Part shown: piece by piece, positions 1-6,605 of the stretch
How positions within the stretch are numbered: position 1 is the stretch's first letter
Layout: every line of letters starts with the position of its first letter
Assembly: GCA_022722495.1 (NCBI GenBank)
Contig: JAIJLI010000047.1
Location: 1 to 10,006, forward strand
Reading direction: 5' to 3'
Length of the DNA stretch: 10,006 nucleotides
Source of the DNA: Dialister sp.
GTDB taxonomy: Bacteria; Bacillota; Negativicutes; Veillonellales; Dialisteraceae
Translations under genes and position numbers: made by a program
The notes under the pieces: model-generated
The model's input: the letters and a program-made list of their open reading frames with translations, nothing else
What the model was told of the DNA's origin: nothing
Databases searched by the model: none

Positions 1-30
1 GGAATGCTAGAGAGTCCTTACGTGAGGTAA
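1..30 (+). CDS. 3' end of an upstream gene, probably a second GH115 alpha-glucuronidase (partial)
   Basis: Only the last nine codons and the TAA stop are inside the window, reading GMLESPYVR. The complete GH115 gene further down ends GMLESPYVK. The DNA of the two ends differs at one base over the first 32 (G at 26 against A at 9250). The simplest reading is that the gene cut off here is a paralogous GH115 alpha-glucuronidase encoded just upstream. Nine residues cannot prove the family of the whole protein: the shared tail could also come from a local gene-conversion or recombination event that copied only the 3' end. The reading frame and stop are seen directly, and the family is inferred from the match. 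Confidence 0.6.
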   Translation, partial: GMLESPYVR

Positions 31-39
31 GGGCTCTCT
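9..39 (+). terminator. Stem-loop spanning the stop codon of the upstream gene
   Basis: AGAGAGTCCTTAC (9-21) can pair with GTAAGGGCTCTCT (27-39) around a five-base loop GTGAG. This gives 13 pairs, one of them G-U in RNA. The TAA stop (28-30) lies inside the right arm. A short T run follows at 48-52, so this may be a weak intrinsic terminator or an mRNA 3'-end stabiliser. The same structure recurs at the end of the GH115 gene. The pairing is seen directly and the role is inferred. Confidence 0.55.
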
Positions 40-92
40 CTCCATACTTTTTGATTCATTTAAAAAATGCTAATAATTCGGTATATTTTTCA

Positions 93-119
93 TTGTTTAA
101 TAAAAATAAGATACTTTTG
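93..119 (+). promoter_or_regulatory. Probable promoter of the hybrid two-component regulator gene
   Basis: TACTTTTG at 112-119 matches the Bacteroidota primary sigma factor -7 element TAnnTTTG. TTG at 93-95, inside ATTGTTTA, lies 16 bases upstream as a possible -33 element, a little closer than usual. Transcription would begin roughly 10 bases after the -7 element, giving a leader of about 30 bases before the ATG at 157. The region 40-156 is very AT-rich and I see no riboswitch or other gene in it. No Shine-Dalgarno sequence precedes the ATG, as is common in this phylum. Confidence 0.5.
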
Positions 120-156
120 TATTTCGATATATAGATACTAACAATAGAAAAATAAC

Positions 157-3100
157 ATGGGATTAAATTTAAAGAAAAAAGTACTCTTCTTTTTAGTGTT
201 GGGGCTACAGATGTGGATGTCTGCTGCTTATGCCAACACGGGAAGGCTGTATACGTCCAATGACTTGACGAGCAGTCAGGTTAAGCAGATTGTCCAGGAT
301 AAGTATGGCTTTATCTGGGTGGGTACTAACTATGGCCTAAATCGCTTTGATGGTTACACTTTTACTCCGTATCTGTGCAATCCGACAGATCCATCAACCA
401 TTCTGGACAATGGCACCATAAAGTTATTGCCTTACGATAAGGAGAGCTTGTATGTGGGTACCAACAATGGTCTTTACAGATACTCCTACAGTAACAATAG
501 TTTTGAGATGATTCCGATTCCTGACAGGACGGAGAAGATTAGAATAAGCGAAATCTTGGAAGATAGGCAGCACAATCTCTTGATTGGTACGGCTGGTTTT
601 GGGGTCTATAAGTTGGATGTGGCATCCGGGAAAATGACCAAGCTTGGCAAGCTTTTTGCCAATTCCGTGGCCAATTTCTTCTCTCACATGTATCTGGATG
701 CCCAAGGGTATCTATGGCAGTTTAATCATACTGATTTCATCAGAAAGTATCGCTATGATGGCAAGCATATCAAGCTCGTCAAACAGTATCAGGTTACTGG
801 CATGTATGGTGTAGTCTATTCCTATGCCATTGACAACAGGGGCTTCTTCTTGGTAACAGGTAGTGGACTCTTCCGTTATGACTATGCTAAGAATAGTTTC
901 TCTAGATACGAACTGGATTTCTCTGTGGCTCCCAACCATAATTTGATTACCTCTGCCTATCTGGATCAGCATGGAAACTTGTTGCTTGGCACTGCGGGTG
1001 ATGGTGCTTTCATTGTGCCTCGGGGCAGCAGAAAGGTGCACAAGGTGGAGCAGAATAGCAATTCTTTCTCCTTTGGCAATGCCCACGTCAGCGAAATCTT
1101 TGTGGATAAGGATGGCAACCAATGGTTTGGCTGCTATAAGAAAGGTCTTTACCTTCTTAATGAGGACCAGGATGTGTTCCATTCCGTTCCATTGGCTGAT
1201 TTTGGAATAGGTATGGAGACGGTGTCGGCTGTTGCGGGCATTGGGCAAGAACAGATGATGTTTGTGGTGAGAAACTATGGCTTGTTTCTTCTCAATGTAC
1301 GCACGGGTGAAACCCAAAAACTCAAATGTCCTCCTTTTCCTAGTCTTTTGTCATTGGACAGCGACAAGAATATTTACGTCAATGCTCAAGGGGGCATCTA
1401 TGCCTATAATCTCTCTAATCAGAGTTGGCACTTGGTGATATCTGGTAAAGGAAAGTCTTTTGATGGTATGGTGTTCGATGACCGTGGTTATTGCTATATG
1501 AAAAGTGCGGGCAATGGCTTGTATATCTATAATGCTAAGACCAAGACGTTTAGGCAGTACATGATGGATGAGAAACGTCCACATGGAACGGTATGCAACA
1601 ACTGGATTTCTAACCTTCGATTGGATTCCAAGGGACTACTCTGGTGTGCGACAGTTTATGGCGTATCTTGCTTGGATACGAAGACTTGGCGTTTTGACAC
1701 TGCCATTCCGCATACCCTGCTAGAGGGAAAGGTGTGTCTGAGTACATTGGAACTGAAGGATGGCAATGTGGCTATAGCTACAGAGATGGGCCTCTATCTC
1801 TATGATGTGAAGGCTCGAAAAGTGGCAATTTTCCCTCATTCAGAGGCGATTCAAGGTCTCAAGATTTTCTCGCTTCGATTGGATGACAAGGATAATCTAT
1901 GGATGAGCACAGCTCAGGGCATCTGGAACTACGACAGCAAGGCTAAGGCTTTTTTCTCCTTTAGTCGTGGCAATGGGTTGGTTTCAAAGGAATATCTAGA
2001 GGAAGTTGATGGCTATTGCGGCAATGGAGCCATTTGTTATGCCTATTCTGATGGACTTACCTATTTCTATCCATCTGAGGTAAGGGAAAAGGATGGCAAG
2101 ATGGGCAGGGTGTTCCTATCTGGTGTCTGGGCTGATGGTAAGATAATGCCTGTGGCAAGTGATAAGATACAAGTACCTAGCGACTGCAAGTCGGTGGAGA
2201 TGAATTTCTCTCTCTTCGACTACAGAGGTATGGACAATGTTGTGTTTCAGTATCGCATCAATGGTGGTACATGGGTGAGCAATCCTGCTGGCGACAACTC
2301 TTTCAATTTCACAGGTTTGTCGTATGGGCATTATAAGATAGAGGTACGTGCCTGTTCCAATGGTAAGTATTCTGTATATAATAACGTGTTAAGCCTAGAG
2401 GTGGAGACCCCATGGTATTGTTCCATCTGGGCTTTCCTGATTTATCTGCTCATCGTGGCAATGATGCTGGGTGGTGCCATCTATATATATATACGCAAGA
2501 AAAGGGGCGACCTGGAGGAGGCAAAGATGCAATTCCTCATCAATGCCACCCACGATATCCGTTCGCCGCTTACTCTGATTATGGAACCGCTGAAGAAACT
2601 GAAGGAGCGTTTGCAGGGGGATGTGGAATGCCAGGACGATATTGATACCATCGACCGTAATGCACAGCGACTGCTCACCTTGGTGAACCAAATATTGGAC
2701 AAGCGCCGCATAGACAAGCACCAGATGAACTTGCAGTGCAGAGAAACCAATCTCGTGGATTACACCAAGGGGCTTGTAGCACTCTATACCTATAATGCTA
2801 ACTTGCGTGGCATACAGATGAAGCTTGATATGCCTGAGAAACCAGTGGACGTGTGGATAGACCGTAATAAGCTCGACAAGGCGATTGCCAATCTTCTCTC
2901 CAATGCCTTCAAGTATACGCCGAATGGTGGAGAAATCGTGGTGCGCATCACAACGGGGGGGGTAGATGGAAAGATAAGACTTTTCGTCATCGACAGCGGA
3001 AAGGGATTTGCCGATGATGCCAATATGGTCAAGCTTTTTGATAGATTCTATCAGGGCGGAAACTCTGCAGATATGCATCTCGGTGGCTCTGGCATCGGTC

Positions 3101-4059
3101 TGAACCTTTGCCGTTCCATCGTTCGTTTGCATGGTGGCGAGGTGTATGCCGAGAATCGTACGGATGGTAAGACGGGCGCTTGCTTTACCATTGAACTCTT
3201 GAAGGGTAAGGAACATCTCAAGGCTAATCAAATCTATCTGGAAGAGAATAAGGAAAAAAATGAGACGAAGGCTAAGCGAGCCATGGCTAACCGTAATGTC
3301 AAGATATTGCTAGTGGATGATGATATCGAAATCTGCCGTTATCTCAAGTCGGAACTGAGCGACTGGTATCGCTTTGTAATCTGCAACAATGGCAAGGAGG
3401 CGCTGAAGCAGCTGCTTTCTGGTGATTTCGACTTGGTGGTAAGCGATGTGGTGATGCCGGAGATGGATGGTATCACGCTGCTTAGAAATATCAAGGGCAA
3501 TGCCAATATCAGCCACGTGCCAGTAATCATGCTTACTTCCAAATCGGAAATCAGCGATAGGCTAGAGGGTATTAAGCTAGGAGCTGATGCTTATCTGGCA
3601 AAACCATTCAGTCTGGAGGAACTTCATCTCACGATAGACAATCTCATCGACAATGTACGTCGCCTAAAGGGTAAGTTCACTGGAGCTCTGAAGCAGGATG
3701 ACAAGGTGGAGAAGGTAGAGGTGAAAGGCTACGATGAGGAGCTGATGGAGCGTATCATGAAGGTAGTGAACGAGAACTTGAGCGATTCTGACTTCAATGT
3801 AGAGAAGATGTGTGATGAGGTGGGCGTAAGCCGTACTCAGCTGCATCGTAAGTTGAAGGAAATGACCGGTGTTCCTACTAGCGAGTTCTTGAGAAACATC
3901 CGTCTCAATGAGGCTGCCCGATTGATAAGAGAGCATAAAATCAACATTACGCAGGTTTCATATATGGTGGGATTTGCCAATAACAGTCATTTCTCCACTG
4001 CATTTAAGAAATATTTCGGTATGTCGCCTACGGAATATGCGGCAAGATACTCTGAGTAA
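157..4059 (+). CDS. Hybrid two-component system sensor-regulator (HTCS), AraC-type output
   Basis: This inner-membrane protein combines sensor kinase and transcription factor in one 1300-residue chain. A signal peptide (1-26, ending SAAYA) is followed by repeated propeller motifs of the Reg_prop type, for example IWVGTNYGLNRFDG near 53-66, to about residue 650. Next come a Y_Y_Y-like domain (about 665-750) and one membrane segment (757-779). The cytoplasmic HisKA domain carries phosphoacceptor His799 in NATHDIRSPL. The ATPase domain has an N-box (NLLSNAFKYTPNGG, 912-925), DSGKGF (946-951) and GGSGIGL (976-982). The receiver domain has acidic residues 1054-1056, phosphoacceptor Asp1097, Thr1127 and Lys1149. 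An AraC-type double helix-turn-helix fills about 1198-1300. All key residues are present, so it looks functional. In this family the propeller binds a breakdown product of the target glycan. Here the signal is probably a xylan-derived oligosaccharide, inferred from the neighbouring enzymes. Expected targets are the promoters of the adjacent hydrolase genes. Confidence 0.96.
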   Translation: MGLNLKKKVLFFLVLGLQMWMSAAYANTGRLYTSNDLTSSQVKQIVQDKYGFIWVGTNYGLNRFDGYTFTPYLCNPTDPSTILDNGTIKLLPYDKESLYVGTNNGLYRYSYSNNSFEMIPIPDRTEKIRISEILEDRQHNLLIGTAGFGVYKLDVASGKMTKLGKLFANSVANFFSHMYLDAQGYLWQFNHTDFIRKYRYDGKHIKLVKQYQVTGMYGVVYSYAIDNRGFFLVTGSGLFRYDYAKNSFSRYELDFSVAPNHNLITSAYLDQHGNLLLGTAGDGAFIVPRGSRKVHKVEQNSNSFSFGNAHVSEIFVDKDGNQWFGCYKKGLYLLNEDQDVFHSVPLADFGIGMETVSAVAGIGQEQMMFVVRNYGLFLLNVRTGETQKLKCPPFPSLLSLDSDKNIYVNAQGGIYAYNLSNQSWHLVISGKGKSFDGMVFDDRGYCYMKSAGNGLYIYNAKTKTFRQYMMDEKRPHGTVCNNWISNLRLDSKGLLWCATVYGVSCLDTKTWRFDTAIPHTLLEGKVCLSTLELKDGNVAIATEMGLYLYDVKARKVAIFPHSEAIQGLKIFSLRLDDKDNLWMSTAQGIWNYDSKAKAFFSFSRGNGLVSKEYLEEVDGYCGNGAICYAYSDGLTYFYPSEVREKDGKMGRVFLSGVWADGKIMPVASDKIQVPSDCKSVEMNFSLFDYRGMDNVVFQYRINGGTWVSNPAGDNSFNFTGLSYGHYKIEVRACSNGKYSVYNNVLSLEVETPWYCSIWAFLIYLLIVAMMLGGAIYIYIRKKRGDLEEAKMQFLINATHDIRSPLTLIMEPLKKLKERLQGDVECQDDIDTIDRNAQRLLTLVNQILDKRRIDKHQMNLQCRETNLVDYTKGLVALYTYNANLRGIQMKLDMPEKPVDVWIDRNKLDKAIANLLSNAFKYTPNGGEIVVRITTGGVDGKIRLFVIDSGKGFADDANMVKLFDRFYQGGNSADMHLGGSGIGLNLCRSIVRLHGGEVYAENRTDGKTGACFTIELLKGKEHLKANQIYLEENKEKNETKAKRAMANRNVKILLVDDDIEICRYLKSELSDWYRFVICNNGKEALKQLLSGDFDLVVSDVVMPEMDGITLLRNIKGNANISHVPVIMLTSKSEISDRLEGIKLGADAYLAKPFSLEELHLTIDNLIDNVRRLKGKFTGALKQDDKVEKVEVKGYDEELMERIMKVVNENLSDSDFNVEKMCDEVGVSRTQLHRKLKEMTGVPTSEFLRNIRLNEAARLIREHKINITQVSYMVGFANNSHFSTAFKKYFGMSPTEYAARYSE
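2955..2962 (+). repeat. Run of eight G within the HTCS kinase domain
   Basis: Eight consecutive G encode part of Thr-Gly-Gly-Val (933-936) in the ATPase domain, between the N-box and the DSGKGF motif. A change of one base would shift the frame and remove the ATP-binding G2 motif, the receiver and the DNA-binding domain. The tract is seen directly. Whether it slips in the living population is unknown. Confidence 0.9.
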
Positions 4060-4087
4060 AGTTTTTGAAACACTAAAATAAGTCACT

Positions 4088-4135
4088 ATGATTGTTTATT
4101 CGTAATTTTGCAGCGTTAAACGAATAAATAATCAT
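4088..4135. repeat. 15-bp imperfect inverted repeat flanking the GH127 promoter
   Basis: ATGATTGTTTATTCG (4088-4102) and CGAATAAATAATCAT (4121-4135) are complementary at 14 of 15 positions, and the mismatch would be a G-U pair in RNA. The 18-base spacer starts with the -7 element, and the right arm ends one base before the start codon. It could be a dyad operator for a transcription factor. If transcription starts upstream of the left arm, as in read-through from the regulator gene, it could instead be a hairpin that hides the translation start. No T run follows, so it is not a standard terminator. Confidence 0.7.
4103..4110 (+). promoter_or_regulatory. Putative -7 element of the GH127-GH115 transcription unit
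   Basis: TAATTTTG matches TAnnTTTG. No good -33 TTTG lies at the usual distance: the nearest TTG (4092-4094) is only 8 bases upstream. A promoter with a weak -33 element is what one would expect if it needs an activator such as the upstream HTCS. The predicted transcript would have a leader of about 20 bases. Confidence 0.45.
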
Positions 4136-4136
4136 A

Positions 4137-6551
4137 ATGATGAATACAACGAAAATCCTGGCTTTCAGAAAGCCGTTACTGTTGATCGCTCTGCTGAGCA
4201 TTGCGCCTGCCTTGGGTGTTGTGGCGCAAGATAAACTTTATAAGGATGAGTTCCCGCTGGGCGACATCACCCTTCTTGACGGACCATTGAAGCATGCTCG
4301 CGACTTGAACGTGCAGGTGCTCCTGAAATATGATTGCGACCGCATGCTGGCCCCTTATCGCAAGGAGGCTGGCTTGCAGCCTCGTAAACCTTCTTATCCC
4401 AACTGGGATGGACTGGACGGACATGTGGGCGGACATTATCTGTCGGCTCTTGCCATCAATGCAGCCACAGGCAATGAGGAATGCCGCAAGCGCATGGAAT
4501 ATATGATATCTGAACTCCAGCTGGTGCTTGATGCCAACAATCAGCGCCATGACGCCTGGTGCCATAACTATATCGGTGGTGTTCCGAATAGTGCCAAGAT
4601 GTGGACGGCTTTCAGTAAAGGAGATTTCGGACCTTACTTCGGAACGTGGGCACCTTTCTATAACATTCATAAGATGTATGCAGGACTTCGTGATGCATGG
4701 CTCTATTGTGGAAATGAACAGGCAAAGAATCTGTTTCTGAAGTTCTGCGATTGGGCTGTGGACATAACGCATGATTTGAGCGACGGACAGATGGAGAAAA
4801 TGTTAGGCAATGAGCATGGAGGCATGAACGAAGTGCTTGCTGATGCATACGCTATTACCGGAGAGCAGAAATATCTGAATTGTGCTCGCCGATTCTCTCA
4901 CAAGCTGTTGCTGGTGCCAATGGAAGAAGGCAAGGATTGTCTAGACAATATGCATGCCAATACACAGATTCCGAAGGTTATCGGATATCAGCGCATCGCT
5001 GAGTTGGCTCATGATGTGCAATATCACAATGCCAGCGAGTATTTCTGGGAAATTGTGACACGTCAGCGTTCGCTGGCTTTGGGAGGAAACAGTCGACGTG
5101 AGCATTTTCCTACTAAGGAAACATGCATAGACTATATCAACGACATCGATGGTCCGGAGTCTTGCAATACCTATAATATGTTGAAACTGACAGAGGACTT
5201 GAATCGAGTGAAACCTGATGGAATGTATGGTGACTTTTATGAGACTGCGATGTTCAACCATATCCTCTCTGCCCAGCATCCGCAACATGGTGGCTATGTC
5301 TATTTCACTTCTGCCCGTCCTCGTCATTACCGCAATTATTCTGCTCCTAATAAGGCAATGTGGTGTTGTGTGGGAACAGGTATGGAAAATCACGGAAAGT
5401 ACGGACAGTTTGTCTGGACGCACGATAAGGGTGTGAAGGCGGAGGATGATGCGCTCTATGTGAATCTCTTCGTGGCTTCCGAATTGAATTGGAAGGATCG
5501 AAAAATGATTCTTCGCCAGCAGACTGCCTTTCCTTATGCAGAAACATCTGTCATAGAAGTAACCAAGGGTAAAGGGACTTTTATCCTGAAAGTTCGCAAG
5601 CCATCCTGGTGTGACAACTTCACCGTGACAGGTGTTGGCTTCGATATCAACAGTTATGAGGAGAATGGTTTTGTTTGTATCAAAAGAAAATGGAAGAAAG
5701 GAGATAAGTTAAAAATCTCTATGCCTATGCACGCTTCCATCAAACCGATGGTCAATGTGCCTCAGTATGTGGCAATCATGTATGGTCCTATCCTGCTCGG
5801 CATGAAGACTGGAACGGAGGATATGCGTTCGCTCATAGCAGATGACAGTCGTTTCGGACAGTATGCCGGTGGAAAAAAGTTGCCTCTAAACAAGGCTCCA
5901 ATCCTTTTGCCAAAACATCTCAACGATATTGCGAAGGACTTGAAGCCTATTTCTGGCAAGCCATTACACTTTAAACTTGGTACCCATATGGAGAATGCCA
6001 TCGAAGGTGAATTACAGCCTTTCTTCGAGATTCATGATTCTCGCTACATGATGTATTGGTTGGCTCTGGGTGAGAATGAATATAGGAATTATATGCAGAA
6101 GTTGGCTGCAGAGGAGAGGGAAAGTCAGGAATTGGAGGCTCGAACTGTGGATAAGGTAAGTCCGGGAGAGCAGCAGCCTGAGACTGACCATCGCATGGAG
6201 GCTGATGCTACTGAGCATGGCAATACAGAAGGTGTCTTCTTCCGCGATGCGAAGGATGGACATTTCTTCAGCTATCTGATGCAGACTAAAGGAGAGAGTA
6301 ATCTTAGTCTCCAACTTAAGTTCTGGGGGCAGGATGAGTGGCGCACTAGTGAGTTTGATATCTACATTGACAATCAACTTCTGACAAGTGTAAACAACAG
6401 TCATCGTTGGCGCACCACCCAGTTTAAGACCGTTGATTATGCCATTCCTTCTGAGTTTGTTAAGGGCAAGGAGGAAGTAAGAGTGAAGTTTGTGGCCCAT
6501 AAGGGAAAACAGGTTGGTCAGATTTATGGAGTTCGACTTGTGAAGAATTAA
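4137..6551 (+). CDS. Secreted beta-L-arabinofuranosidase, GH127/DUF1680 superfamily
   Basis: Predicted to release beta-L-arabinofuranose from plant cell-wall glycans in the periplasm or at the cell surface. Residues 1-30 form a signal peptide ending GVVA before Gln31. The alpha/alpha-barrel catalytic region begins near FPLGDITLLDGPL and carries the family's zinc-binding set: Glu341 and Cys343 in GPESCNTY, and the pair Cys410-Cys411 in MWCCVGTG. In the Bifidobacterium enzyme HypBA1 the first cysteine of such a pair is the nucleophile. Glu322 in GGNSRREHF is the likely acid/base. From about residue 640 a charged linker leads into PGEQQPETDH and a C-terminal beta-rich domain (about 695-804). At 804 residues it is longer than HypBA1 (about 660), owing to these added domains. 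CAZy has split DUF1680 enzymes among GH127, GH146 and relatives, and I cannot separate them by eye. The start is the first of two adjacent ATGs and no Shine-Dalgarno is visible. Confidence 0.92.
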   Translation: MMNTTKILAFRKPLLLIALLSIAPALGVVAQDKLYKDEFPLGDITLLDGPLKHARDLNVQVLLKYDCDRMLAPYRKEAGLQPRKPSYPNWDGLDGHVGGHYLSALAINAATGNEECRKRMEYMISELQLVLDANNQRHDAWCHNYIGGVPNSAKMWTAFSKGDFGPYFGTWAPFYNIHKMYAGLRDAWLYCGNEQAKNLFLKFCDWAVDITHDLSDGQMEKMLGNEHGGMNEVLADAYAITGEQKYLNCARRFSHKLLLVPMEEGKDCLDNMHANTQIPKVIGYQRIAELAHDVQYHNASEYFWEIVTRQRSLALGGNSRREHFPTKETCIDYINDIDGPESCNTYNMLKLTEDLNRVKPDGMYGDFYETAMFNHILSAQHPQHGGYVYFTSARPRHYRNYSAPNKAMWCCVGTGMENHGKYGQFVWTHDKGVKAEDDALYVNLFVASELNWKDRKMILRQQTAFPYAETSVIEVTKGKGTFILKVRKPSWCDNFTVTGVGFDINSYEENGFVCIKRKWKKGDKLKISMPMHASIKPMVNVPQYVAIMYGPILLGMKTGTEDMRSLIADDSRFGQYAGGKKLPLNKAPILLPKHLNDIAKDLKPISGKPLHFKLGTHMENAIEGELQPFFEIHDSRYMMYWLALGENEYRNYMQKLAAEERESQELEARTVDKVSPGEQQPETDHRMEADATEHGNTEGVFFRDAKDGHFFSYLMQTKGESNLSLQLKFWGQDEWRTSEFDIYIDNQLLTSVNNSHRWRTTQFKTVDYAIPSEFVKGKEEVRVKFVAHKGKQVGQIYGVRLVKN

Positions 6552-6605
6552 TTGAAGTTAAAGAAGTTATCACTCCCTATTCTCTATTTACAATAAAATT
6601 ACAGT

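Noticed and set aside
2482..2493. Six TA dinucleotides in the HTCS membrane segment
   Set aside because: It is short and simply encodes alternating Tyr and Ile at the end of the membrane helix. Twelve bases of TA repeat are weak evidence for a variable tract.
2395..3231. Minus-strand open frame of 278 codons opposite the HTCS kinase region
   Set aside because: It lies wholly opposite conserved kinase motifs and has no recognisable family features.
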